A DNA stretch of 64,000 nt from Brevibacillus dissolubilis (GTDB lineage Bacteria > Bacillota > Bacilli > Brevibacillales > Brevibacillaceae), in the NCBI RefSeq assembly GCF_006170445.1, contig NZ_VCNA01000009.1, forward strand, positions 227,887 to 291,886, read 5' to 3'. A program made the translations under genes and the position numbers. The notes below the pieces were generated by a model. It searched no databases, had not been told where the DNA came from, and worked only from the letters and a program-made list of their open reading frames with translations. Numbering within the stretch: position 1 is the first letter of the stretch; each line of letters begins with the position of its first letter. Of this stretch, positions 25,042 to 35,348 are shown piece after piece.

Positions 25042-26325
25042 TTACATGTTTTTGATCAGTTCGTTAGCAAACTCAGAAGCTTTGAGTTCAGTTGCACCTT
25101 CCATCAGACGAGCGAAATCGTATGTTACGGTTTTCTCGGAGATGGTTTTTTCCATGGAGTTGATGATCAGGTCAGCTGCTTCGTTCCAGCCGAGGTGACG
25201 GAGCATCATTTCGCCGGAGAGGATTACGGAAGATGGGTTTACTTTATCGAGACCAGCGTATTTCGGAGCAGTACCGTGGGTAGCTTCGAATACAGCGTGA
25301 CCAGTTACGTAGTTGATGTTCGCACCTGGAGCGATACCGATACCGCCTACTTGTGCAGCGAGAGCGTCGGAGATGTAGTCACCGTTGAGGTTGAGGGTAG
25401 CTACTACATCGTACTCAGCTGGACGAGTGAGGATTTGTTGCAGGAACGCGTCAGCAATCACGTCTTTTACGATGATTTTGCCAGCTGCTTCTGCTTCTTT
25501 TTGTGCTTTGTCAGCGTCGCCGCCTTCAGCTTTGATGCGGTCGTATTGAGCCCAAGTGAATACTTTGTCGCCGAATTCTGCTTCAGCCAGTGCGTAACCG
25601 TAGTTTTTGAACGCACCTTCCGTGAACTTCATGATGTTACCTTTGTGTACGAGGGTAACGGATTTGCGGTTGTTTTCGATCGCGTAGTTGATCGCTGCAC
25701 GAACGAGACGCTCAGTACCTTCTTTGGATACAGGCTTGATACCGATACCGGAAGTTTCTGGGAAGCGGATTTTGGTTACTTTCATTTCGTTTTGCAGGAA
25801 CGCGATTACTTTTTTCACTTCTTCGGAGCCTTCTGCCCACTCAACACCAGCATAGATGTCTTCAGTGTTTTCACGGAAGATCACCATGTCAGTCAGCTCT
25901 GGGTGTTTTACAGGGGATGGTACGCCTTCGAAGTATTGAACTGGACGTACGCAAGCGTAGAGGTCAAGCTCTTGACGCAGAGCAACGTTGATGGAGCGGA
26001 TCCCGCCACCTACTGGAGTGGTCAGAGGACCTTTGATCGCAGTAAGGTATTCGTTGATTGCTGTGAGGGTGTCTTGTGGGAGCCACTCACCGAATTTGTT
26101 GAACGCTTTTTCACCTGCATATACTTCGAACCAAGCGATTTTTTTCTCGCCGTTGTATGCTTTTTCTACTGCTGCATCGAGTACACGTACGGAAGCGTTC
26201 CAGATGTCTGGACCAGTACCGTCACCCTCGATGAATGGAATGATTGGGTTGTTAGGTACGATCATTTTGCCGTTGTCGACAGTGATTTTTTCGCCGTTAG
26301 TTGGTGCGGTAAGATTTTTAAACAC
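25042..26325 (-). CDS. icd: NADP-dependent isocitrate dehydrogenase
   Basis: Oxidative decarboxylation of isocitrate to 2-oxoglutarate, 427 aa, standard length. The N-terminal [20 protein letters not shown] motif, the substrate loop [30 protein letters not shown] (its Ser and Arg bind isocitrate), [14 protein letters not shown] and [23 protein letters not shown] are typical of the bacterial NADP enzyme. I chose GTG 26325, preceded by GGAGGGA at the right distance; a 19-codon longer frame to 26382 has no ribosome site. Middle gene of citZ-icd-mdh. Confidence 0.97.
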   Translation of the reverse strand: MFKNLTAPTNGEKITVDNGKMIVPNNPIIPFIEGDGTGPDIWNASVRVLDAAVEKAYNGEKKIAWFEVYAGEKAFNKFGEWLPQDTLTAINEYLTAIKGPLTTPVGGGIRSINVALRQELDLYACVRPVQYFEGVPSPVKHPELTDMVIFRENTEDIYAGVEWAEGSEEVKKVIAFLQNEMKVTKIRFPETSGIGIKPVSKEGTERLVRAAINYAIENNRKSVTLVHKGNIMKFTEGAFKNYGYALAEAEFGDKVFTWAQYDRIKAEGGDADKAQKEAEAAGKIIVKDVIADAFLQQILTRPAEYDVVATLNLNGDYISDALAAQVGGIGIAPGANINYVTGHAVFEATHGTAPKYAGLDKVNPSSVILSGEMMLRHLGWNEAADLIINSMEKTISEKTVTYDFARLMEGATELKASEFANELIKNM

Positions 26326-26432
26326 GGGAATCCCTCCATGAATAGTTGGTGTTGTATATATGTGAATATGTAGTGCAAGCATGGGATAGAACTGCCGCAG
26401 CTAAGACATCGGCAGTTCAGTGTGACGGGTGA

Positions 26433-27545
26433 TTAGCGCTGATCGATTGGTACGTAGTGTTGGTTGACAGGACCGGTGTAATCCGCACGTGGACGGATCA
26501 GGCGGTTGTTTTCGTATTGCTCCATGATGTGAGCAGTCCAACCAGACATACGGCTGATCGCGAAGATTGGAGTGAAGAGGTCTGTTTCGAGGCCGAGTGC
26601 CACATAAACAGATGCGGAGTAGAAGTCTACGTTAGGTTTCAGACCTTTTTCGCCTGTTACCATCTCTTCTGTTTTCACGGACATTTCGTACAGCTCAGGT
26701 CTGCCGATTTGAGCGGTGAGCTCTTTGGACATCGCACGGAGCCATTTTGCACGTGGGTCACCGTCTTTGTATACGCGGTGACCGAAGCCCATGATTTTTT
26801 CTTTGTTATCAAGCTTCTCACGGACGTAGGATTCTACGTTCGCAGTACCGCCGATTTCGCCAAGCATGTTGGCAACTGCTTCGTTAGCACCGCCGTGGAG
26901 AGGGCCTTTGAGCGTGCCGATTGCAGAAACCACGCCGGAATAAATATCGGTCAGGGTTGCTACAGATACACGAGCCGCGAAGGTAGAAGCGTTGAACTCG
27001 TGGTCAGCATGCAGGATCAGAGCAGTATCGAAAGCCTTTACAGCTGTTTCGGTAGGAACTTCACCGCTCAGCATGTAAAGGAAGTTTTGAGCGACGGTAA
27101 ACTCAGGGTTTGGCTGTACAGGCTCCAGACCTTTGCGGATACGCGCAAATGAGGCCACGAGTGTTGGGGTTTGTGCCAACAGACGGATGGATTTGCGGTA
27201 GTTTGCTTCCTTGGACATATCTTGTGCCTCTGCGTCGTAGAGCGCTAACGAAGATACAGCTGTGCGAAGAGCGGCCATCGGGTGAACGCCTGCAGGATAA
27301 GAACGGATGCTGTCAATGACTTCTGGTGCGACAGCAGCATTGGCACCCAGTTCTTTTGTCAAAGCTTCCAGCTGATCGCGCTTCGGTAGCGCTCCATGCC
27401 AAAGCAGATAGACAACTTCTTCAAAGGTAGCGTTTTCAGCTAATTCATCAATATTAATGCCGCCATAACAAAGTACACCATCTACGATAGAGCAAATGGA
27501 TGACTGGGCAGCAACGACTCCTTCTAATCCACGAGTAGCTGTCAT
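26433..27545 (-). CDS. citZ: Citrate synthase
   Basis: Condenses acetyl-CoA and oxaloacetate to citrate. 370 aa, type of the short bacterial citrate/2-methylcitrate synthases. Visible: LEGVVAAQSSICSIVDGVLCYGG, the catalytic His in LKGPLHGGANEAV, MGFGHRVYKDGDPRA (second His), and the Asp-containing VDFYSASVYVALG. ATG 27545 follows AAAGGAGAG. It is first in the citZ-icd-mdh operon, with a promoter at 27733-27761 and a leader of about 180 nt. Confidence 0.97.
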   Translation of the reverse strand: MTATRGLEGVVAAQSSICSIVDGVLCYGGINIDELAENATFEEVVYLLWHGALPKRDQLEALTKELGANAAVAPEVIDSIRSYPAGVHPMAALRTAVSSLALYDAEAQDMSKEANYRKSIRLLAQTPTLVASFARIRKGLEPVQPNPEFTVAQNFLYMLSGEVPTETAVKAFDTALILHADHEFNASTFAARVSVATLTDIYSGVVSAIGTLKGPLHGGANEAVANMLGEIGGTANVESYVREKLDNKEKIMGFGHRVYKDGDPRAKWLRAMSKELTAQIGRPELYEMSVKTEEMVTGEKGLKPNVDFYSASVYVALGLETDLFTPIFAISRMSGWTAHIMEQYENNRLIRPRADYTGPVNQHYVPIDQR

Positions 27546-27732
27546 TAGGGGACTCTCTCCTTTTTATTCAGGTTTAGGCAATTGAATGGTGTTGTTGAAG
27601 GGCCTCTACCTTCTTACTGCCAAATCCGCGTATCAACCAATCTGGAAGGCATAAGAGCAGCGCCTCTTTGTTCATCCTAAGGAAAGAGGGTATTGGCAAT
27701 AAGCGGGAAGAATAAAACCACAATTCGACAAC

Positions 27733-27761
27733 ATTATAAAAGATTATTACGCTTTTGTGAA
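27733..27761 (-). promoter_or_regulatory. Sigma-A type promoter of citZ-icd-mdh
   Basis: On the minus strand: -35 TTCACA (27756-27761), spacer 17 bp, -10 TATAAT (27733-27738). This predicts a start near 27726 and a leader of about 180 nt before citZ. The gene-free stretch 27546-27913 contains this promoter, the leader, and the start region of the plus-strand permease; no other structure stands out. Confidence 0.6.
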
Positions 27762-27913
27762 TGAAAAAAGTATAAACAGTACCAGTTTCTTTACAAAAGG
27801 CTGCCAATCTTGCCTGAAGCGGTACACTTCCTGCATAATAATACCATATATTCGAAAGGGATGCTCCAAGAAAGGGGGAATTAAATCTGACGATTGACAC
27901 TTGGAAAATCCGT

Positions 27914-29026
27914 TTGTTTCAGATCATCCGTTTTCTCTGGGTGATGGTGCTGGTAAGTGGTCTGTTTTACGGAATTTTGTTCGTAACACCACTAATTTAC
28001 CCATTTCTGATCTCGTTAGTCATCGCGTTGATGATGAACCGCCCTGTTACCTATCTGACAGAGAAGACGCGTACACCCCGCTGGCTGTGGGTTACGGTCA
28101 TGCTGTTGCTGGTGCTTACGGTCATGTTTGGCCTGTTGACCCTCGTTGTTACATCAGTAATCGTAGAGATCAGCCAATTGATCTCGATGATGCCGCATCT
28201 GGTGAATGATCTGACCACATCCCTGCATCGGTTAATCACACAGGATTTTATCACAGGGCTGTACAGTCGCTTCGAATTCTTCTACACCCAACTGGATGAG
28301 CAATACCAAGACACGATCAACACCAACGTGGAAAATGGACTCAAATCCATCTCCAAAGCGGGTCAGGAGCTTGTTCTAAGCATCTTGGGCGGGGTCAAAA
28401 GCTTCCTCGTCTCCCTGCCGAATCTGGCAACGGTGCTGGTCATCTCTTTATTGGGTGCCTTTTTCATCAGCAAAGACTTCTATCTCTGGGAGACACGCTT
28501 CCGCCGTATGCTGCCGTACGGGATCAACCGCCGTATGGATCAGATTCTGATTGATCTGCGCAATGCGCTGGTCGGCTTCGTACGAGCCCAGGTGACCCTG
28601 ATCTCTATCACCGCAGCCATCGTCATCATCGGTCTGTTGATCCTCGATGTCGATTATGCCATCACGATCGGTCTGTTAACCGGATTTGTAGACCTGCTGC
28701 CGTATCTGGGCACAGGGACTGTGTTTGTGCCTTGGATTGTCTATGCCTTTTTCAAAGGGCAGTATGGGCTGACGATCGGTCTTGCGGTGCTGTACGGCGT
28801 CGTCGTCATCTTCCGTCAGATCATCGAGCCTAAGATCGTAGCAGAGAACGTCGGGCTCGACCCGCTCATGACACTGGTCGCCCTCTTCATCGGTCTGAAC
28901 CTGTTCGGCTTCCTTGGTCTGATCATCGGCCCGGTCAGCCTGGTCATCATCAATGCGCTGGTCAAAGCCAACGTATTCTATGACATCTGGCTCTACATAA
29001 AAGGAACGAATGAGACCAAAGCATAG
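27914..29026 (+). CDS. ytvI: Sporulation integral membrane protein YtvI / AI-2E family transporter
   Basis: 370-aa polytopic membrane protein of the AI-2E/YtvI (PerM-like) family with about eight hydrophobic segments. In Bacillus ytvI sits next to citZ, as here, and belongs to sporulation-linked membrane proteins; its transport substrate is not known. The FGFLGLIIGPVSLVIINALVKA C-terminal stretch and PYLGTGTVFVPW are family hallmarks. Start is uncertain. TTG 27914 opens the clear ORF but its nearest good ribosome site (AGGGGGAA, 27873-27880) is over 30 nt upstream. In-frame CTG 27887 or ATT 27893 would be well spaced and add 7-9 residues (LTIDTWKIR). Confidence 0.88.
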   Translation: MFQIIRFLWVMVLVSGLFYGILFVTPLIYPFLISLVIALMMNRPVTYLTEKTRTPRWLWVTVMLLLVLTVMFGLLTLVVTSVIVEISQLISMMPHLVNDLTTSLHRLITQDFITGLYSRFEFFYTQLDEQYQDTINTNVENGLKSISKAGQELVLSILGGVKSFLVSLPNLATVLVISLLGAFFISKDFYLWETRFRRMLPYGINRRMDQILIDLRNALVGFVRAQVTLISITAAIVIIGLLILDVDYAITIGLLTGFVDLLPYLGTGTVFVPWIVYAFFKGQYGLTIGLAVLYGVVVIFRQIIEPKIVAENVGLDPLMTLVALFIGLNLFGFLGLIIGPVSLVIINALVKANVFYDIWLYIKGTNETKA

Positions 29027-29035
29027 TCCGACCGG

Positions 29036-29434
29036 CTACCTGCGAAACATCGTAATAATCCGTCCAGAGCGGATCTGCTGCTGCAGCCATCGCTTCGCCA
29101 GCTCCCGCAGAATCGCTCTGGTAAACGGAATCAAAAAGATAAACCCAAACAGGTCCGAAAAAAATCCCGGCGTCAGCAAAAGAACTCCGCCCGTCAGTAC
29201 GAATACTCCATCCAACAGCGCATCCGTCGGCATTTGCGCCTTGGAGAGTTGAAACTGCACGAGGCGGAGTATTTGTATGCCCTGCTGCTTCGCAAGCCAA
29301 GCCCCAATCACACCTGTCAGCACCACAAAAAGAATCGTGCTCGGCACCCCAATCCATTTGCCCATCGAAATCAGGCCCCACATCTCAATAATCGGAACAA
29401 TGATAAAAATCATCATCAGGATTCGAAACATCAC
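29036..29434 (-). CDS. FxsA family membrane protein (YtwI-like)
   Basis: 132 aa with four hydrophobic helices: MMFRILMMIFIIVPIIEMW, then TILFVVLTGVIGAWLAKQQG, GVFVLTGGVLLLTPGFFSDLFG and FIFLIPFTRAILRE. The LLLTPGFFSDLFGFIFL stretch is the FxsA signature. FxsA is linked to cell exclusion of phage T7 in E. coli; the normal role is unclear. It converges with ytvI with only 9 nt between the two stops, as ytwI does in B. subtilis. Downstream of the thioesterase gene on the same strand (16 nt gap), so likely co-transcribed. Confidence 0.92.
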   Translation of the reverse strand: MMFRILMMIFIIVPIIEMWGLISMGKWIGVPSTILFVVLTGVIGAWLAKQQGIQILRLVQFQLSKAQMPTDALLDGVFVLTGGVLLLTPGFFSDLFGFIFLIPFTRAILRELAKRWLQQQIRSGRIITMFRR

Positions 29435-29450
29435 CCATCACATCCTGTCC

Positions 29451-29915
29451 TTATTTTGCATCTGTCAGAGACTCTTTATAGGCTTTGGTCTTGAGATACT
29501 CCTGCTTTAGCCAGCCGTAGATATCGGGTGATAGTTTGGACATGCGGGCCGGTTTCCATTCGGCATTCACCGCCACAAGCCTGGTCTGACCCGTCACCAG
29601 CAGCTCCCCATCCTCCACGCGGCAGATCTCATAGCCGAATGTCAGACGAAGCTCTGTCAAATCCTCCACCCATGTCCGCACCTCAATCAACTCGTCATAA
29701 CGCGCCGGAGCTTTGAACGAGATCTGTGCATCTGTCACCGGCAAAAGAATCCCCGCGTCCTCCAACTGCTTGTAGGATAAACCTGCCTCCCGGATAAACT
29801 CGGTACGCCCCCACTCAAACCAATTCAGGTAGTTCGTATGATAGACCACTCCCATCTGATCAGTCTCACTGTAGCGGACACGGAGCCGAAACACGCGGTA
29901 ATGCTGCTCTTCCAT
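29451..29915 (-). CDS. Acyl-CoA thioesterase, 4HBT/YbgC family
   Basis: 154-aa hotdog-fold thioesterase: RVRYSETDQMGVVYHTNYLNW includes the catalytic Asp of the 4-hydroxybenzoyl-CoA thioesterase group and the following tyrosine/histidine motif. FIREAGLSYKQLEDAGILLPV is typical of YbgC-like proteins. It probably hydrolyses short acyl-CoAs; the physiological substrate is unknown. ATG 29915 has an AGAGGAGGAA site; an 8-codon longer frame is rejected. First of a two-gene unit with the FxsA-type gene. Confidence 0.9.
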   Translation of the reverse strand: MEEQHYRVFRLRVRYSETDQMGVVYHTNYLNWFEWGRTEFIREAGLSYKQLEDAGILLPVTDAQISFKAPARYDELIEVRTWVEDLTELRLTFGYEICRVEDGELLVTGQTRLVAVNAEWKPARMSKLSPDIYGWLKQEYLKTKAYKESLTDAK

Positions 29916-29956
29916 GTAGCTTCCTCCTCTTCTAACCACAAACTGGCAACGAAAAT

Positions 29957-29979
29957 AAAAAAGTCCTAAAAATTAGGAC
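29957..29979 (-). terminator. Terminator facing the toxin locus
   Basis: GTCCTAA/TTAGGAC stem with a 3-nt loop, followed on the minus strand by TTTTTT. No minus-strand gene ends just upstream except the locus antisense to the toxin. It may therefore end an antisense RNA starting near 30332. Confidence 0.65.
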
Positions 29980-30031
29980 GACAACGAAAAAGGTATGGTA
30001 TGATCTTCCTTGTACAATAGCATCGGCTCCT

Positions 30032-30042
30032 CAAGGGTGATC
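30032..30042. repeat. 5' arm of a long-range inverted repeat around the small toxin gene
   Basis: CTCAAGGGTGA here is the exact reverse complement of TCACCCTTGAG at 30193-30203. Continued outward with a 3-nt bulge, CGGCT also pairs, giving about 14 bp. It lies near the expected 5' end of the toxin mRNA, while the partner lies just after the toxin stop. Confidence 0.75.
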
Positions 30043-30074
30043 GGTTCACTCCCTGATGAAAGGGGGTGTAGCCT

Positions 30075-30191
30075 ATGACGGTATTTGAATCCATATCCTT
30101 AGCGATAGGATTTGGCACGATGGTAGCAACAATAATCATCGGCGTCATGACTGTAGTAGTCCAGTTACTGTCTAATCGTAAAGATAAGTAG
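30075..30191 (+). CDS. Putative holin-like small toxin (type I toxin-antitoxin, Hol_Tox/TxpA-like)
   Basis: 38-aa membrane peptide MTVFESISLAIGFGTMVATI... with one hydrophobic span (about residues 8-31) and a basic tail NRKDK. It fits the 'putative holin-like toxin' family (MTVFESLxLMxxFG...), known from many Bacillales as single-TM toxins controlled by antisense RNA. ATG 30075 has AAAGGGGGTG upstream. The locus has a paired 5'/3' element, an intrinsic hairpin at 30188-30228, and a minus-strand promoter at 30339-30347 that would give an overlapping antisense transcript. It sits between the pyk and thioesterase genes, away from any prophage. Confidence 0.8.
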   Translation: MTVFESISLAIGFGTMVATIIIGVMTVVVQLLSNRKDK

Positions 30192-30241
30192 GTCACCCTT
30201 GAGCCGCAATCTCTTTGTGGTGACCTACACCCTGTTTTTTT
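30188..30241 (+). terminator. Terminator of the small toxin mRNA
   Basis: Perfect 10-bp stem GTAGGTCACC/GGTGACCTAC (30188-30197 with 30219-30228), overlapping the toxin stop codon TAG, followed after ACCCTG by seven Ts. The loop includes the 3' partner of the 30032-30042 arm, so terminator folding and 5'-3' pairing compete. Confidence 0.65.
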
Positions 30242-30283
30242 GACAGCTGAGCCGATTTTCCTTGAGGAAAAGAGCTATCGTAT

Positions 30284-30318
30284 AAAGGCCGTAGATGTTC
30301 CAGCATCTGCGGTCTTTT
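30284..30318 (+). terminator. Second downstream hairpin with T-run
   Basis: GGCCGTAGATG pairs with CATCTGCGGTC (two G-U) across a 6-nt loop, followed by TTTTT. It would stop read-through from the toxin gene. The gap 30192-30459 otherwise holds the antisense promoter and the pyk terminator. Confidence 0.7.
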
Positions 30319-30338
30319 TATTATATGTTCTAGTTACC

Positions 30339-30347
30339 ATTATAGCA
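30339..30347 (-). promoter_or_regulatory. Extended -10 promoter for a likely antisense RNA
   Basis: On the minus strand TGCTATAAT, a perfect extended -10 box, with no clear -35 at 17 bp. It starts just after the pyk terminator and points across the small toxin gene. The only strong minus-strand terminator ahead is 29979-29957, giving an RNA of up to about 370 nt that covers the toxin. This is an inference from sequence. Confidence 0.5.
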
Positions 30348-30395
30348 CGAATCGGTTCACTTCACACCAAATCTTGCCAAGATTCGCCTATGCAG

Positions 30396-30427
30396 AAAAA
30401 GGCCTATCCCACTACAGCAGATAGACC
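30396..30427 (-). terminator. Terminator of pfkA-pyk
   Basis: GGTCTATC/GATAGGCC stem (one G-U) with an 11-nt loop, followed on the minus strand by TTTTT. It starts 33 nt after the pyk stop. Confidence 0.78.
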
Positions 30428-30459
30428 CCTCTTCTGTTGTTATTTTTGATTTCCTACCC

Positions 30460-32214
30460 TTACAGAACCTTTGCAAGTCCTGTATAAATGTTACCGCGCT
30501 CGGTATCTACCGTAACGATCATACCGTCCTTGAGGATATCCGTTGCACGATGTACCCCTACGATAACTGGAATATTGAGATTAAGACCAACGATTGCGGC
30601 GTGAGAAGTCAGACCGCCTTCTTCGGTGATGACCGCACTCGCGCGTTGGAAGGCTTCGATCATGTCGGAGTCGGTGCCTACCGTGATGAGGATCGCACCG
30701 TCTTCCATTTTTTCGCGGGCTTCCTTGCCGTCGCGGGCCACGACTACTTTACCGGTTGCTACTTTGCGGCCAATTCCTTGACCTTTGGCGATGACATCAC
30801 CGATGACGTGGATTTTCATCAGGTTGGTTGTACCTGTCTCACGAACCGGCACACCTGCTGTGATGATGACGAGGTCACCGTGACGGACCAGACCGGAATG
30901 AACCGCATCACGCACAGAGATTTCCAACATTTCGTCCGTTGTATTCGCCATTTCCCCAAGGATTGGGTATACACCATTCACGAGGGAAAGACGGCGCACT
31001 ACGCTTGCGTGCGGGGTGACTGCGACAATCGGTGCTTTTGGACGGTATTTGGATACAAGTCGGGCGGTATGTCCGCTCTCGGTTGCAGTGATGATCGCTG
31101 CCGCATCCAGATCAAGCGCACAGTTGGCGACGGATTGGGAGATGGCATCGGTGATGGTCACTTGTTTGCGAAGTGCATGGTTCACCAGGATCTCACGATA
31201 GTTCAGGTCTCTTTCCGTACGCAGGGCGATTCGGTTCATCGTCTCAACAGACTCGAGCGGATATTTACCGGCAGCCGTCTCACCGGAGAGCATGATCGCA
31301 TCTGTCCCGTCGATGATCGCGTTGGCTACGTCACTTGCTTCCGCACGGGTCGGACGTGGGTTACGCTGCATGGAGTCAAGCATTTGGGTTGCAGTGATGA
31401 CCGGTTTGCCGAGGTCGTTACATTTTTTGATCAGTGATTTTTGTACGAGTGGCACTTCTTCAACCGGGATCTCTACGCCGAGGTCGCCACGGGCTACCAT
31501 CAGACCGTCTGCCACGTTGAGGATTTCATCTACATTGTCTACGCCTTCTTGGTTTTCGATCTTGGCGATGATGTCGATAACAGTGTTGTTACGCTCCAGG
31601 ATTTCACGGATTTCGAGGATGTCCGCTGCTTTCCGCACGAAGGAAGCCGCGATAAAATCAACCCCTTGCTCAATCCCGAATTCGATGTCCTTGGCGTCTT
31701 TTTCTGTGATCCCTGGGAGATTGATCTTCACGCCTGGGACGTTGACACCTTTTTTGCTTTTGAGCGTTCCGCCGTTTTTGATGCGGCAGATGATATCGGT
31801 GCCTTCGATTTGTTCGACGGAGAGGCCGATCAGACCGTCGTCGATCAGGATCACACTGCCCACTTCCACATCTTGCGGCAGTTGGTCATAGGTGATGGAG
31901 ATACGCTCTTCGGTTCCGAGCATTTCTTGAGTAGTAAGTACGATCGTGTTGCCTTCCACCAGCTCAATCGGCTCTTGGGCCAAAACGCCGGTGCGGATCT
32001 CAGGGCCTTTGGTATCAAGCAGGATCGCTACCTGTACACCCGTATCGCGGCTAGCTTGACGGATGTTGACGATGCGCGCTGCATGTTCTTCGTGGGAACC
32101 ATGGGAGAAGTTAAGCCGGGCTACATTCATCCCTGCCTGAATCAATTTTTTCAGGGTCTCAACAGATTCACTTGCTGGACCAATCGTACATACAATTTTC
32201 GCCTTACGTAACAA
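30460..32214 (-). CDS. pyk: Pyruvate kinase
   Basis: Last step of glycolysis: phosphoenolpyruvate plus ADP to pyruvate plus ATP. 584 aa, the long Bacillus type. The catalytic (TIM barrel) part has [20 protein letters not shown], the K-E-D region [13 protein letters not shown], and [12 protein letters not shown]. The C-domain follows, plus an extra PEP-utiliser-like domain (about 485-584, [15 protein letters not shown], with the TSHAA motif that carries the phosphohistidine in PEP synthase). I chose TTG 32214 after GGGAGG; a frame extended to TTG 32232 has no site. Second gene after pfkA (48 nt from the pfkA stop) and ends in a terminator. Confidence 0.97.
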   Translation of the reverse strand: MLRKAKIVCTIGPASESVETLKKLIQAGMNVARLNFSHGSHEEHAARIVNIRQASRDTGVQVAILLDTKGPEIRTGVLAQEPIELVEGNTIVLTTQEMLGTEERISITYDQLPQDVEVGSVILIDDGLIGLSVEQIEGTDIICRIKNGGTLKSKKGVNVPGVKINLPGITEKDAKDIEFGIEQGVDFIAASFVRKAADILEIREILERNNTVIDIIAKIENQEGVDNVDEILNVADGLMVARGDLGVEIPVEEVPLVQKSLIKKCNDLGKPVITATQMLDSMQRNPRPTRAEASDVANAIIDGTDAIMLSGETAAGKYPLESVETMNRIALRTERDLNYREILVNHALRKQVTITDAISQSVANCALDLDAAAIITATESGHTARLVSKYRPKAPIVAVTPHASVVRRLSLVNGVYPILGEMANTTDEMLEISVRDAVHSGLVRHGDLVIITAGVPVRETGTTNLMKIHVIGDVIAKGQGIGRKVATGKVVVARDGKEAREKMEDGAILITVGTDSDMIEAFQRASAVITEEGGLTSHAAIVGLNLNIPVIVGVHRATDILKDGMIVTVDTERGNIYTGLAKVL

Positions 32215-32262
32215 AGTGGATTCCTCCCTCAAAATAACTGCGACTAGATCTGGATCTGCCTG

Positions 32263-33261
<999 letters not shown>

Positions 33262-33461
33262 TCAGTGCCTCTTTTTCTATTGGTTGAGGAAAAAGTATGT
33301 ACCAAAACAGCGGTTAAGGACAGCCTGTTATAGTCTATTCAACCAATCTGTTATACATATCATCAGTAATGTGACATACTAATTGTGGATTAGCCCCTAC
33401 AGCTTCCCCAAATCGTTGTCTGCCTTGATTCTACCAGATATCCAGTGACGAAAAAAGCACA

Positions 33462-33498
33462 AAAAAATATACTTCCCCGCTTAGAGGGAAGCATATTT
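33462..33498 (-). terminator. Terminator of accDA, overlapping the accA stop codon
   Basis: 11-bp stem (ATATGCTTCCC with GGGAAGTATAT, one G-U) and a run of Ts on the minus strand. The accA TAA (33481-33483) lies in the hairpin loop. Confidence 0.75.
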
Positions 33499-34437
33499 AC
33501 CGATCTGCTTGAACTTATCATATCGATCCTGTATTAATTCTTCCCGGGACATTTCATCTAACTGTATCAGTCCATCGAGAAGGAACTGTTTTACGGAAGA
33601 AGCCATCTCTGCCACGTCTCTATGGGCACCGCCAAATGGTTCATGAATAATTCCATCAATAATTCCCATTTCGTACAAATCAGGTGCGGTGATCTTCATT
33701 GACTCGGCTGCACGGATCGCCAGACCTGCATCTTTCCACAACAGAGCGGCTGCCCCCTCAGGGGAAATAACCGAGTACGTGGAGTTTTCAAGCATATAGA
33801 CACGGTTACCTACGCCGATGGCTAGTGCACCGCCGCTACCGCCTTCACCGATGACCACACAGATAATCGGTACACCGAAGCCTGCCATTTCACGCAGGTT
33901 GCGGGCGATGGCTTCACTTTGGCCGCGTTCCTCTGCCGCTTTACCCGGATAAGCCCCCGCTGTATTGATAAAGGTGATGATCGGACGACCGAATTTATCA
34001 GCCTGCTCCATCAAGCGAAGCGCTTTGCGGTAGCCTTCCGGATGAGCACTCCCAAAGTTGCGTCTGATGTTTTCTTTTGTGTCTTTTCCTTTTTGGTGCC
34101 CAATAACGGTGACAGGACGTCCGTTGAGCTTGGCGATCCCAGCCACAATTGCCTGGTCATCTCCGTAGAAACGGTCACCATGGGATTCGATGAAGTCCGT
34201 GAAGATGTGCTTGATAAAATCCAGCGTGGTCGGACGCTCAGGATGACGGGCGATCTGCACGCGTTGCCATGGCGTCAGGTTGCCATAGATCTGCACTGCG
34301 AGATTTTTCGCTTTGTCTTCTAAGCGGCTTACTTCATCGGAGAAATCAATACCTTTTTCTTCGGTGAACTTGCGCAACTCTTTAATTTTGTCTTGTAATT
34401 CCACCAACGGTTTTTCGAAAGAAAGCTCTACCGCCAT
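33481..34437 (-). CDS. accA: Acetyl-CoA carboxylase carboxyltransferase subunit alpha
   Basis: Alpha subunit of the carboxyltransferase that moves the carboxyl from carboxybiotin to acetyl-CoA, making malonyl-CoA for fatty acid synthesis. 318 aa, with [24 protein letters not shown] at the front, [49 protein letters not shown], and [21 protein letters not shown] (oxyanion loops). ATG 34437 overlaps the accD end by 10 nt; the AGGAGGGTG site lies within accD, so the two subunits are translationally coupled as usual. Confidence 0.98.
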   Translation of the reverse strand: MAVELSFEKPLVELQDKIKELRKFTEEKGIDFSDEVSRLEDKAKNLAVQIYGNLTPWQRVQIARHPERPTTLDFIKHIFTDFIESHGDRFYGDDQAIVAGIAKLNGRPVTVIGHQKGKDTKENIRRNFGSAHPEGYRKALRLMEQADKFGRPIITFINTAGAYPGKAAEERGQSEAIARNLREMAGFGVPIICVVIGEGGSGGALAIGVGNRVYMLENSTYSVISPEGAAALLWKDAGLAIRAAESMKITAPDLYEMGIIDGIIHEPFGGAHRDVAEMASSVKQFLLDGLIQLDEMSREELIQDRYDKFKQIGKYASL

Positions 34438-35327
34438 ACCTTAACACCCTCCTGAACCGTGTGCATCTCCACCAACTTGTAGAGAGTGTCACGCATATCT
34501 TTGCGGTGCACAACCATATCGAGTTGACCATGTTTGAGCAAAAACTCTGCGGTTTGGAAATCCTTCGGCAGCTCTTGTCGGATGGTTTGTTCGATGATGC
34601 GGCGGCCGGCAAAACCGATCAAAGCACCCGGTTCTGCGATGTTGTAGTCACCCAGGGAGGCAAAGCTTGCTGATACCCCACCTGTAGTCGGGTTGGTCAG
34701 GACTGAGATAAACAACAGACGCTCACGGCCAAGCTGAGCCAGTGCTGCACTCGTTTTCGCCATCTGCATCAAGCTGAGTACGCCTTCCTGCATACGCGCA
34801 CCACCGGAAGCGGAGAACAGGATGAACGGCACTTTGCGTTCGATCGCCTGCTCAATTGCACGCGTGATTTTTTCACCAACAACCGAACCCATACTCCCCA
34901 TACGGAAACGCGCATCCATCACGCCAAGCACCACTCCGATATCGTTCATCGTACCATAACCGGTGATGACGGCTTCGTTGATGTTGGTCGCTTTGCGGTC
35001 CTTTTCGACTTTATCCAGGTAGCCTGGGAAGCCGAGCGGGTTGTCTGAGATCAGATTCGTATCGAATTCTTCTATAAAAGCACCATTGTCGAGCAAAGAT
35101 TGTACACGTTCAATGGATGACATCGTAAAGTGATGGTTACAACCCTTACAGACGCGGAGATTTTTCTCCAAATCCTTGTGGTAATGGATCGTGCCGCAAT
35201 GGGAGCATTTATTCATGAGGCCTTCTGGCACTTCTTTTTCCACAATCGGTGCTTTTGCCGGTTGGCTAAGTGATTCACTAGGGACAGTTGCAAACTTACG
35301 TTTCTTACCGAAAAGATCTTTAAGCAC
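34428..35327 (-). CDS. accD: Acetyl-CoA carboxylase carboxyltransferase subunit beta
   Basis: Beta subunit with the N-terminal zinc ribbon [11 protein letters not shown]...RVCKGC (two CxxC pairs, residues about 41-63) and the crotonase-like fold with [36 protein letters not shown] and [16 protein letters not shown]. 299 aa. GTG 35327 follows AGGTG. Pairs with accA, which overlaps by 10 nt, and follows the 60-aa gene at a short gap. Confidence 0.98.
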   Translation of the reverse strand: MLKDLFGKKRKFATVPSESLSQPAKAPIVEKEVPEGLMNKCSHCGTIHYHKDLEKNLRVCKGCNHHFTMSSIERVQSLLDNGAFIEEFDTNLISDNPLGFPGYLDKVEKDRKATNINEAVITGYGTMNDIGVVLGVMDARFRMGSMGSVVGEKITRAIEQAIERKVPFILFSASGGARMQEGVLSLMQMAKTSAALAQLGRERLLFISVLTNPTTGGVSASFASLGDYNIAEPGALIGFAGRRIIEQTIRQELPKDFQTAEFLLKHGQLDMVVHRKDMRDTLYKLVEMHTVQEGVKVWR

Positions 35328-35348
35328 AGGAACACCTCACAGTTTGGT

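Noticed and set aside
23980..26373. 797-aa plus-strand frame opposite mdh and icd
   Set aside because: Long antisense open frame produced by codon bias of two highly conserved enzymes; no start site and odd Phe/Val/Tyr-rich composition.
27574..27900. 108-aa minus-strand ORF upstream of citZ
   Set aside because: It covers the citZ promoter and leader, with no supporting site or family features.
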